DNA of 64,000 nt from Glaciihabitans tibetensis (GTDB lineage Bacteria; Actinomycetota; Actinomycetes; Actinomycetales; Microbacteriaceae). Below, one piece after another: positions 16,532 through 27,010 of this stretch. The DNA lies in the NCBI RefSeq assembly GCF_003003265.1, contig NZ_PVTL01000002.1:62001-126000 (forward strand), read 5' to 3'. Within the stretch, counting starts at the first letter, position 1; each line of letters begins with the position of its first letter. The notes beneath the pieces are model-generated. The model did not search any database and was not told where the DNA came from. It saw only the letters and a list, made by a program, of their open reading frames with translations. Position numbers and translations under genes: made by a program.

Positions 16532-19201
16532 CTACTGCTGCGCCCTGCTGAGTTCCGCCTGGATCGCGGCCGCGAGCTCGGTCGCGTGCGGCTCCCGCAA
16601 CAACGACGTGTGTTCGCTGATGATCGCCACCGCCGCCGGCGTTTCTGTAAGCAGGGGTGACCAGCTCTCGACTCCGTCGGGGTTGCCGTCGGCGAAGACC
16701 AGCAGCACCTTTCCCGGAAACGCGTTGATGCGATATTTGCGCGAGGAGATGATGCTGTGGTCGAAGTAGGCGTCGAACTGCCGCCGCCCAGGGTAGAAAA
16801 CCAGTCCGGCGGTGCGTGAGCGAAAGTGGCGGGGCCAGTCGGTGAGCGGGGGGAGTGTCTGCGAGCGGAAGGGCACCGCGATGGGACGGTGCATCAGCCA
16901 CGCGAGGCCCGACCTGCGGCGACGGTTCTCTGCCGTGCCGACCACCGCGTCGCGCATCGCGTCGGAGCTCGAGGGCAGGTAGGTGTCGAGTAGTGCGGTG
17001 AGCTCTACGGTTTCACCCGCCTCGATCAACTGCCTCGCGACATCCAACGCCACAAGACCCCCGTAGGAGTGGCCCATCAGCAGGTAGGGGCCGCGTGGCT
17101 GGAGGATGCGGATCATGCCGAGGTGGCGTCGCGCCTCGCTCTCCACGCTCTGGTCCGGGATCGCGCGCTTCTCGAGGCCGTGGGACTGGAAGGCGTACAT
17201 GCTGTGCTCGGGGAAGTGGTGCGACAGCGGCAGGAACGTCAGGGCGAGCGCGCCGGCTCCGGCGAAGCAAAACAGCGGGGTGCGGATTCCGTCGGACCGC
17301 AGGGTGACCACGTCAGGATGGGTGGGCAGGGCGGAGGATCCGAGGCTGACGCGTCTGGCGAACTCGCGCAGGGTGGGCGATTCGAGCAGGTCCGTCGAGG
17401 TGAGGGTCACACCGAACCGTTCGCGCACGATGACGAGCAGTTCTTCGGTCGAGAGGGAGTCGCCGCCGAGGGCCATAAAGTCGTCCTCAAGGCCAATCAT
17501 CTCCACCTCGAGACCCAGCACGCTCGACCAGATGTCAGCGACCACGCGCTGGCGCGGATCCATCGCCCCGGTGTTCGGTACCCGGGCCGGAGGGGGTGGC
17601 AGCTGTCGCCGGTCGACCTTTCCCCGTTCGTTGCGGGGCAGTGCACCCAGCTGCACGATGGTGCCCGGCACCATGTACTCCGGGAGGCGCAGGCGCAGCA
17701 GCCGGCGCAGTGCCGCTGCGGAATGCGGACGCAGGCCCGCCTCCTGCACCACGTAGGCGACGAGTCGGGTCGGCGCCGGGGGGTCTGTCTCCGTCAGCAC
17801 CACGGACTCGGTGACGCCCTCGATGGCGAGGAATGCCGCTTCAATTTCGCTGGGCTCGACGAGATACCCGCGCACCTTCACCGCTGCGTCGGCCCGACCC
17901 AGCAACACGAGGTCGCCGTTTTCGTCGAACCGTCCCAGGTCACCCTGCCGGCAGACCCGACGCCCGTCCGTGAAGGTGCTGAAGCGGAGCGCGTTGGCCG
18001 CATCGTCCCGCCAGTACTCTCCCGACATGTAGTCCGAGATGGCGACGATCTCGCCCGCTTCTCCCGGCCCGGCCACGGAGGAATCCTCGCGGAGGAGGAT
18101 GACCTCCTTGTTGGCGACGATGGTTCCCGCCGGAACCGTGCCGTCAGGCACCGGTGCCGACCCGGGGATCTCGTGCACGGCGAGCGTGCCTATTTCGGAG
18201 GAGCCCACCCAGTTGAAGAAGGTCGCGCTGGCGGGCAAGTGCGGGCGAATCGCCGCGACATCCCGCCCATGCACCGCTTCACCCACGGTGGAGACCATGC
18301 GCAGAGACGCGAGGGGCGACATCCCGGCCCGATCGGATCCGGCGGGCAGGGCGGCGGAGAGGGAGCGCAGCAGATGGGGCGTGCAGTTGAAGGTGGTGAG
18401 CTTCATCTGCTCGATCCAGGAGATGAGCCCGCGGATTCCGCCGCTGCGGGGATCGAAGCTCCAGAGCCCGGCCCCGTTCAACAGGGCCACGAATTGCAGG
18501 ATGGCGCCGGCGGCAAACCCGTAGGGCAGAACCATGGCGACCCGATCTTCCGGAGTGATTCGGAATGAGACCCCGCTGGTCATGGCGTCGTTGAGGAGCT
18601 CGTCGTGGTTTTGGATGACTCCCTTGGGTCGCCCGGTCGAGCCCGACGTGAAAACGATTCCGGTGGCGTCCTTGCCTCCCCGGGCGAGGCCCGCCGCAAG
18701 CACCGCGGTGTCGGCGGCGGTGCGCTGCCTGGGCGCCGCGGGGTCGTACGTCGTGACGATCGGGTCGAGGGCAACCACGGTCTGCATAAAGTCGCCGAGC
18801 TCGCGGGCCGCGTCGAGGTTCGCGTCGTCCGCGATGCACGCGGTGATTCCCGCAAGAGAGCAGATGTCCCGAAGCCGCTCCTGGGGAAGGTGGGCGTCGA
18901 GAATGACCACGATCCGGCCCGCCTTGAGCACCCCCAGATAGGCGATCAGGCCGGACGCGGTGTGGCCGACGAAGGCGCCAATGGGCGCCTCTCCCGCGGG
19001 CAGCGCGCGGGCGAGCGCGATGGCGACCTCATCACTGAGCGCGTCTGCCTCCGCGAACGTGTAGCTGACACCGGCGGAGGAAAGGGCGGGCCGGCCGGGG
19101 TAAGCGGCGACCACGTCCTTCCAGCGGTGCAGGATCGAGCGGTAGGGTCCGGGCACCGTGAGCGGCGTCAGGACCTGAGTTTGTTGCGCCGCAAAAACCA
19201 T
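16532..19201 (-). CDS. Single-module A-T-TE nonribosomal peptide synthetase-like enzyme
   Basis: 889 residues. The adenylation domain (about 1-520) has FTSGSTGRPKGV, RQGDLGRFDENGDL, VRGYLVEPSEIEA and the catalytic Lys in NERGKVDRRQL. The carrier protein (about 545-620) has phosphopantetheine Ser582 in LGGDSLS. The thioesterase (about 640-889) has Ser712 in GHSYGG, with LLDTY and a late His. No condensation domain is present. In the A4 region (YGFAAGAILQFVALLNG) the Asp that binds the amino group of amino-acid substrates (Asp235 of GrsA) aligns with Ala. The A5 motif is VGSSE instead of YGPTE. Minus-strand GATTCT (19208-19213) lies 7 nt before the ATG. No tailoring genes are adjacent. Confidence 0.88.
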   Translation of the reverse strand: MVFAAQQTQVLTPLTVPGPYRSILHRWKDVVAAYPGRPALSSAGVSYTFAEADALSDEVAIALARALPAGEAPIGAFVGHTASGLIAYLGVLKAGRIVVILDAHLPQERLRDICSLAGITACIADDANLDAARELGDFMQTVVALDPIVTTYDPAAPRQRTAADTAVLAAGLARGGKDATGIVFTSGSTGRPKGVIQNHDELLNDAMTSGVSFRITPEDRVAMVLPYGFAAGAILQFVALLNGAGLWSFDPRSGGIRGLISWIEQMKLTTFNCTPHLLRSLSAALPAGSDRAGMSPLASLRMVSTVGEAVHGRDVAAIRPHLPASATFFNWVGSSEIGTLAVHEIPGSAPVPDGTVPAGTIVANKEVILLREDSSVAGPGEAGEIVAISDYMSGEYWRDDAANALRFSTFTDGRRVCRQGDLGRFDENGDLVLLGRADAAVKVRGYLVEPSEIEAAFLAIEGVTESVVLTETDPPAPTRLVAYVVQEAGLRPHSAAALRRLLRLRLPEYMVPGTIVQLGALPRNERGKVDRRQLPPPPARVPNTGAMDPRQRVVADIWSSVLGLEVEMIGLEDDFMALGGDSLSTEELLVIVRERFGVTLTSTDLLESPTLREFARRVSLGSSALPTHPDVVTLRSDGIRTPLFCFAGAGALALTFLPLSHHFPEHSMYAFQSHGLEKRAIPDQSVESEARRHLGMIRILQPRGPYLLMGHSYGGLVALDVARQLIEAGETVELTALLDTYLPSSSDAMRDAVVGTAENRRRRSGLAWLMHRPIAVPFRSQTLPPLTDWPRHFRSRTAGLVFYPGRRQFDAYFDHSIISSRKYRINAFPGKVLLVFADGNPDGVESWSPLLTETPAAVAIISEHTSLLREPHATELAAAIQAELSRAQQ

Positions 19202-19343
19202 GAGCTGAGAATCCCTTCGGGTAGGGAGGAGCTGGATTTGGGCAGCCTAGGCGAACCGCAACAATGGCGTCCAGGGTTGCCCTTCGGCACGCCCGTGTTG
19301 TATGAGAGTCTGTCGACATCCCTCGGAAACATTGGGCTTGCTA

Positions 19344-19355
19344 GTCTGTACAGAC
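19344..19355. promoter_or_regulatory. 12-bp perfect palindrome upstream of glycine riboswitch
   Basis: GTCTGTACAGAC is self-complementary and lies about 25 bp before the riboswitch, in the likely gcv promoter region. It may be a transcription-factor site that acts in addition to the riboswitch. The rest of 19202-19343 shows no gene. Confidence 0.45.
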
Positions 19356-19374
19356 AATCGAACACTGGGCCGCA

Positions 19375-19612
19375 TACGCGATGCGGGAGAGCCCAGCAGC
19401 CGCCGAAACTGTCGACTGCCGGGCACCGAAGGAGCAAGCCTCCCTGCCAATCTCTCAGGTCACAAGTACCGCATCGAACTGGCCACTCTGGAAAGAGGAT
19501 TCCGCGCGCGCAAGCGTGCGACGACATCCCGCCGAAGGTGAAAGCCACGTTTGAGGTCCTTGACCATACGCGCGGTGAAACTCTCAGGCTCGCGACAGAG
19601 GGGGAGTTTCAT
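19375..19612 (+). promoter_or_regulatory. Tandem glycine riboswitch (gcvT leader)
   Basis: Two glycine aptamers lie head to tail. Aptamer 1 (about 19383-19498) contains GCGGGAGAG, CACCGAAGGAGCAAGCC, AATCTCTCAGGT and ACTCTGGAAAGAGG. Aptamer 2 (about 19500-19608) contains CGCCGAAGGTGAAAGCC, GGTGAAACTCTCAGGCT and GACAGAGGGGGAG. These are the conserved elements of the family. It sits directly ahead of gcvT-gcvH-gcvP, with only about 30 nt between the second aptamer and the start codon. That suggests glycine binding opens expression by exposing the ribosome binding site. Confidence 0.93.
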
Positions 19613-19639
19613 CCGCAGCCCTCGCGCCAGGAGAACTCC

Positions 19640-20905
19640 GTGACCGCATCGACCGACAACCCCAGTTCCGACAGCCCCGACAGCCCCGACTCGGGCAGCC
19701 TCGACTCGGGCAGCACCAGTTCCGACCGCACCCGCCCCGCCAGCACCAGCCCCGACAGCCCGAGTACGGAGCGCCTGTCTCCGCTGCACGCCATCCACGT
19801 CGCGGGCGGCGCAAGCTTCACCGACTTCGCCGGGTGGCAGATGCCGGTCAGCTACGGATCCGACCTCGCAGAGCACCACGCCGTGCGCACCGCAGCCGGG
19901 CTGTTCGACCTCTCGCACATGGGCGAGATCTTCGTGGTCGGCCCGGAGGCCGCCCAGGCCCTCGACTACGCGCTTGCGGGCAAACTGTCGGCGATCGCAG
20001 TGGGCCAGGCGAAGTACAGCCTGTTGCTCACCGTCGACGGGGGCATCGTCGACGACCTCGTCGTCTACCGCACCGGCGACGACCGCTTCCTGGTCGTCGC
20101 AAATGCTTCGAACCGGGTGGATGTCGCCCGCGAACTGATCGAACGCAGCGCTGATTTCGCCTGCGAGGTATACGACGAGAGCGACGACATCGCGCTGATC
20201 GCGATCCAGGGCCCGCGCGCGCACGAGATCCTGAGCCAGGCTCCCACTGTCGAGATCCCGGGTCTCGATGACCTCAAGTACTACTGGTGCCGTCCGGGAA
20301 CCTTCGGCGATCGCGGCGAACATGAGCTGCTCGTCGCCCGCACCGGCTACACCGGCGAGGACGGCTTCGAACTCTATCTGTCGCCGGATGCCGCGGCGCA
20401 GCTGTGGGAGGCCCTAATGGAAACCGGCGCGGGCAGTGGCCTCGTTGCCGCCGGTCTCGCCAGCAGGGACACGCTTCGCCTCGAGGCCGGGATGCCGCTC
20501 TACGGGCACGAACTCGGCACCACCACCTTCCCGGTGCAGGCGGGACTCGGCCGGGTAGTCGCCCTAAAAAAGGAAGGCGACTTCGTCGGACGCCAGGCCA
20601 TCGAGGCAGGTCCGCCCGCGGACGCCCGCGTGCTGGTTGGCCTCGCGTCCGAGGGTAAAAGAGCCGGTCGCGCTGACTATCTCCTGTTCGCCGGCACCGA
20701 GAGCGGCACCGACACCGAGGCACCCAACCCCATCGGCGTCATCACCAGCGGCGCCCTCTCGCCGACGCTTGGCCACCCCATCGCCATGGCCTACGTCGAG
20801 AAGGCGCACTCCGAGCCCGGTTCCCCCATTTTTATCGACGTGCGTGGAAAACGGATTCCCGCACACGTCGTATCCCTTCCCTTCTACAAGAGAGAGTCCC
20901 GCTGA
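19640..20905 (+). CDS. gcvT: Glycine cleavage T protein (aminomethyltransferase)
   Basis: 421 residues from the GTG at 19640, chosen because CAGGAG lies just upstream and the riboswitch ends about 30 nt before it. The core begins at [12 protein letters not shown] (about residue 47) and shows [29 protein letters not shown] and the late [10 protein letters not shown]. It moves the methylene group from H-protein to tetrahydrofolate. The first ~45 residues are a Ser/Asp/Pro/Thr repeat ([16 protein letters not shown]) that typical GcvT proteins lack. The stop overlaps the gcvH start (TGATG). Confidence 0.95.
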   Translation: MTASTDNPSSDSPDSPDSGSLDSGSTSSDRTRPASTSPDSPSTERLSPLHAIHVAGGASFTDFAGWQMPVSYGSDLAEHHAVRTAAGLFDLSHMGEIFVVGPEAAQALDYALAGKLSAIAVGQAKYSLLLTVDGGIVDDLVVYRTGDDRFLVVANASNRVDVARELIERSADFACEVYDESDDIALIAIQGPRAHEILSQAPTVEIPGLDDLKYYWCRPGTFGDRGEHELLVARTGYTGEDGFELYLSPDAAAQLWEALMETGAGSGLVAAGLASRDTLRLEAGMPLYGHELGTTTFPVQAGLGRVVALKKEGDFVGRQAIEAGPPADARVLVGLASEGKRAGRADYLLFAGTESGTDTEAPNPIGVITSGALSPTLGHPIAMAYVEKAHSEPGSPIFIDVRGKRIPAHVVSLPFYKRESR

Positions 20906-21275
20906 TGGCTGACAAGACAGAACTGAAGTACACCGCCGCGCACGAGTGGATTCTCGTCGACGGAACGACCGCGACGGTCGGCATCACCGACTACGCAGCC
21001 GACAAGCTGGGCGATGTCGTCTTTGTCGAGCTGCCCGAGGTGGGCTCCACCGTCGCGTCCGGAACCGTCGTGGGTGAGATCGAGTCGACCAAGTCGGTGG
21101 GGGAACTGTTCGCCCCGGTCGACGGCACCGTGCTCGAGGCCAACGAGGCCGTTGTGGATTCGCCCGAGCTGGTCAACAGCGACCCGTTCGGCGAGGGCTG
21201 GCTCATCAAGGTGACCTTCGAGACACTGCCCGAGCTGCTCAGCTTCGACGAGTACGCGGCGTTGGTGGCCGAGTA

Positions 21276-21276
<1 letters not shown>
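20905..21276 (+). CDS. gcvH: Glycine cleavage H protein
   Basis: 123 residues, the normal length. The lipoyl-attachment Lys63 lies in [12 protein letters not shown], and the C-terminal [11 protein letters not shown] is conserved. It shuttles the aminomethyl group between P, T and L proteins. It overlaps gcvT by one base and gcvP by one base (TAATG), so the three are made together. No gcvL is in the window, so lipoamide dehydrogenase must be encoded elsewhere. Confidence 0.96.
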
Positions 21277-24185
<2,909 letters not shown>

Positions 24186-24252
24186 TCGCGCCGGTCAGGT
24201 CTCCGGGCGGGCTGGGTCCGCGGGCCGGCCGGAGTCACTGGCCGGCCGGCCG

Positions 24253-24304
24253 GGTCTCAACTTATGTCGTTCGCGATGACGAACACACGACGTAAGTTGA
24301 GACC
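24253..24304. repeat. 18-bp inverted repeat element
   Basis: GGTCTCAACTTATGTCGT and ACGACGTAAGTTGAGACC pair at 17 of 18 positions around a 16-nt loop. It lies between gcvP and the APC permease. It could be the gcv terminator, but its long, near-perfect arms look more like a small mobile or REP-type element. Parts resemble the hairpins at 34901-34955 and 47486-47541. Confidence 0.7.
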
Positions 24305-24347
24305 TGACCTCTGGTGCTGCGGGTACCCGGTCCTCTAGTATCCGTCC

Positions 24348-25871
24348 ATGACGAGCACAGGGGTGGCGGCAGAGGGCAGGGGCAAGGGACTCGCGCGGGG
24401 CCAGCTCGGCCTGATCGGGTCAACAGTGATGGGGCTGGCCAGCACGGCGCCCGTGTACTCGCTCGTCGCGACGCTCGGTTTTGTGATCACGGCGGTGGGG
24501 TTCCAGGCCCCGATCGCGTTCATTCTCGCGTTTGTGCCCATGTTCTTCATCGCGTTTGCCTACCGAGAACTCAACCGCGCGGTACCCGACTGCGGCACGA
24601 CATTCACCTGGGCGGCCAAGGCGTTTGGGCCCCGGGTGGGCTGGCTCGGTGGCTGGGGTATCGCCGTGGCCGGCATCGTGGTGCTGGCGAACCTCGCCCA
24701 GATCGCCGGCATCTACTTCTGGATCCTCCTCGGCCAGACCGAGCTGTCGCAGACCGTCTGGGTGACCACGCTCACCGGGGTCGCGTTTATTGTCGCGATG
24801 GTCTTCGTCAGCTACCGCGGAATCGAGATCGGCGAACGGCTCCAGAACGTTCTGCTCGGGGTGCAGTACCTGGCCCTCGGATTGTTCGTGATCCTCTCCT
24901 TCATCAGCGTTCTCGGATCGAACCCGCCCGCGGCGTCGGTGTTGCCGACGCTCGAGTGGTTCAACCCCCTCGCATTCACCTCGGTGGACGGGTTCACCGA
25001 GTCGATACTGCTCGCGCTCTTCATCTACTGGGGCTGGGACACCTGCCTCGCCCTGAACGAGGAAACCAAGGACCCCAAAACGATCCCGGGTCGCGCGGCG
25101 CTCATCTCCACCGTCGTGCTCGTCATCACCTATGTACTCGTCACCGTTGCGGTGATGTCGTTCGCGGGGCTGGACGCTCTCGCCGATCAGGACGACGTGT
25201 TCCTCGTCGTCAAGGACGCATTGTTCGGCCCGTGGGCGTGGCTGCTGGTACTCGCGGTGCTTATCTCCGCGGTCTCTTCCACGCAGACGACGATCCTGCC
25301 CACCGCGCGCGGCACGTTGTCGATGGCGGTGTACAACGCGCTTCCGAAACGCTTCGCCACGGTGCATCCGAAATTCCGCACCCCCAGCTTTTCGACCCTC
25401 GTGATGGGCGCGGTCTCGGTTGTGTACTACGTCGCGATGACGATGATCAGCGAGAACTTTCTCGCCGACTCGATCTACTCCCTGGGCCTCGCGATCGCCT
25501 TCTACTACGGGCTGACCGGCTACTCCTGTGTCTGGTATTTTCGGCGGGAGCTTTTCGCGACACCATTCAACTTCGTGTACAAGTTTCTGTTCCCGCTGCT
25601 CGGCGCGCTCGCCTTGACCGCCGCGTTCATCAAGTCGGCGGTGGACATGCTCGACCCCGACTACGGGTACACCGTCATCTGGGGCATCGGCGGCGTCTTC
25701 GTGATTGGCATCGGCTCGCTGCTGTTCGGCGTCGTGCTCATGGTTGTCTGGTCGTTCTTCGGGGCCTCGAGGCCGTACTTCCGGGGCCAGAGCCTGAACG
25801 AATCGACCGAGGTCTTGGTGCCGGAGGAAGACGTCGTTTACGGGCGTTCAATCGACGGCGGTCGGGTGTAG
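24348..25871 (+). CDS. APC-superfamily amino acid permease
   Basis: 507 residues with about 12 transmembrane helices. The first helix carries the family substrate motif (STVMGLASTAPVYSLVATLG), and ETKDPKTIPGRA is the typical cytoplasmic loop. It probably imports an amino acid or polyamine by proton symport. TAGTAT at 24336-24341 ends 7 nt before the ATG, which suggests a leaderless mRNA. Substrate not predictable. It follows the glycine cleavage operon but is separated by a hairpin. Confidence 0.9.
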   Translation: MTSTGVAAEGRGKGLARGQLGLIGSTVMGLASTAPVYSLVATLGFVITAVGFQAPIAFILAFVPMFFIAFAYRELNRAVPDCGTTFTWAAKAFGPRVGWLGGWGIAVAGIVVLANLAQIAGIYFWILLGQTELSQTVWVTTLTGVAFIVAMVFVSYRGIEIGERLQNVLLGVQYLALGLFVILSFISVLGSNPPAASVLPTLEWFNPLAFTSVDGFTESILLALFIYWGWDTCLALNEETKDPKTIPGRAALISTVVLVITYVLVTVAVMSFAGLDALADQDDVFLVVKDALFGPWAWLLVLAVLISAVSSTQTTILPTARGTLSMAVYNALPKRFATVHPKFRTPSFSTLVMGAVSVVYYVAMTMISENFLADSIYSLGLAIAFYYGLTGYSCVWYFRRELFATPFNFVYKFLFPLLGALALTAAFIKSAVDMLDPDYGYTVIWGIGGVFVIGIGSLLFGVVLMVVWSFFGASRPYFRGQSLNESTEVLVPEEDVVYGRSIDGGRV

Positions 25872-25872
25872 A

Positions 25873-25960
25873 GCGGGCCGCAGGCAGCTCAACGGCGGGG
25901 CGCGCGGGCCGCAGCCGGCCGAACGGCGGGGCGTGCGGTCAGCTGAACAGTGCGGGGAAG
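25873..25960. repeat. 31-bp tandem repeat running into a CDS end
   Basis: Units start at 25873, 25904 and 25935. The core is GCGGGCCGCAG...AACGGCGGGG. The third, partial unit covers the stop codon and last codons of the minus-strand CPBP gene, so the repeat appears to derive from that gene end. Confidence 0.75.
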
Positions 25961-26727
25961 GTCGCGACGGCCCAGGGGTATCCGACGAAGACCGCGGTAT
26001 CGATGACCGTGTGCGCCACCACCAGGGGCAGGAGGCGACCGTAACGGGTGTACAACCACCCGAAGAGGAGTCCCATCGCGACGTTCCCGAAGAACGCACC
26101 GATGCCCTGGTACAGGTGGTAGGTACCCCGCAGCACGGCGCTGGCGACGATAATTCTCCATGGTCCCCAGCCCAGATCGCGCAGGCGGGAGTACAGGTAC
26201 CCGATGACGATGACTTCCTCCGTGATGCCGGCGCGCAGCGCGGAAAGCACCAGGACAGGAACCGTCCACCAATAGGCGTCGAGCGCCGTCGGAACCACGG
26301 TGACGCTGATGCCGATGGCGCGGCCGGCAAGGTAGACCGCAATGCCGGGAACCCCGACGACGACGGCGAGGCCGAGCCCGCTGAGACCGTCCCGGACCGG
26401 TCGGGTGAAGTCGATGCCGAGCGCGCCGAGATGGGGGCGCGCGCTCCGCCAGAGCAGGAAAACCACCAGCGCGACGGGGGCGAGGTCGAAAAACACCGCG
26501 AGCAGCTGGTAGATGAGATCGAAGGTGGGGCGGGCGCTCAGCGAGGTGTTGAGCGTGGCCGTCTGCTCGGACAGGGCGGTGGACTGCGTCAGCCGGTTGA
26601 TGATCGACACGAGCGAGTACACGGCGGAGGCCCCGAGGGAGAGCGCGAGGACGATGCTCACCTCGGCCCAGATGCGGCGCGGCGAATCCAGCGAAACGGG
26701 CGCGAAGGCCCTTGTGGCTACGCGCAT
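25939..26727 (-). CDS. CPBP-family intramembrane protease-like protein
   Basis: 262 residues and about eight hydrophobic segments. The CPBP (Abi) motifs are recognisable: EEVIVIGYLYSRLR, GTYHLYQG and LVVAHTVID. In the first motif, usually EExxxR, the Glu pair is present but the Arg position is Ile, so activity is uncertain. The two His motifs are intact. Relatives include Rce1-type prenyl endopeptidases and bacteriocin-immunity proteins. It is divergent from the oligopeptide importer. Confidence 0.82.
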   Translation of the reverse strand: MRVATRAFAPVSLDSPRRIWAEVSIVLALSLGASAVYSLVSIINRLTQSTALSEQTATLNTSLSARPTFDLIYQLLAVFFDLAPVALVVFLLWRSARPHLGALGIDFTRPVRDGLSGLGLAVVVGVPGIAVYLAGRAIGISVTVVPTALDAYWWTVPVLVLSALRAGITEEVIVIGYLYSRLRDLGWGPWRIIVASAVLRGTYHLYQGIGAFFGNVAMGLLFGWLYTRYGRLLPLVVAHTVIDTAVFVGYPWAVATFPALFS

Positions 26728-26918
26728 AGGTACATAAGTGACAGGGTGATCTGCTCCATCCTGCTCATGCTACGCGGGCGTCCGCGCGGGTATCTCAATG
26801 CCCGACCGCCACAATACGCAGCTTTTATGCGCACAAAGCGCCCAGGACGCACAATTAGTGCGGCAGACGCAGGATTCCGGCGATCGTGTTGCCGATATGT
26901 AACATTTGTCGTCTGGAT

Positions 26919-26947
26919 TTGGTCAGCATGGACCCCCGTTCTAGGGT
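26919..26947 (+). promoter_or_regulatory. Promoter of the oligopeptide importer operon
   Basis: TTGGTC (26919-26924), a 17-bp spacer and TAGGGT (26942-26947) make a good -35/-10 pair. The transcript would begin near 26954 and carry the hairpin at 26959-26988. The rest of the 26728-26918 gap shows no gene. Confidence 0.55.
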
Positions 26948-26958
26948 GAACCTAATCA

Positions 26959-26988
26959 CGCGGCAGAACAGCGTCTTGTTCTGCCGCG
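26959..26988 (+). promoter_or_regulatory. 5' UTR hairpin of oppA
   Basis: CGCGGCAGAAC and GTTCTGCCGCG form a perfect 11-bp stem with an 8-nt loop at the very 5' end of the predicted transcript, 22 nt before the TTG start. It may stabilise the mRNA or bind a regulator. Confidence 0.6.
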
Positions 26989-27010
26989 TTCATCTTGCAC
27001 TGGAGGAAAA

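Noticed and set aside
16532..19201. Full natural-product gene cluster around the synthetase
   Set aside because: Flanks are a reductase, an ABC-F protein and the glycine cleavage operon. No tailoring, transport or phosphopantetheinyl transferase gene is adjacent.
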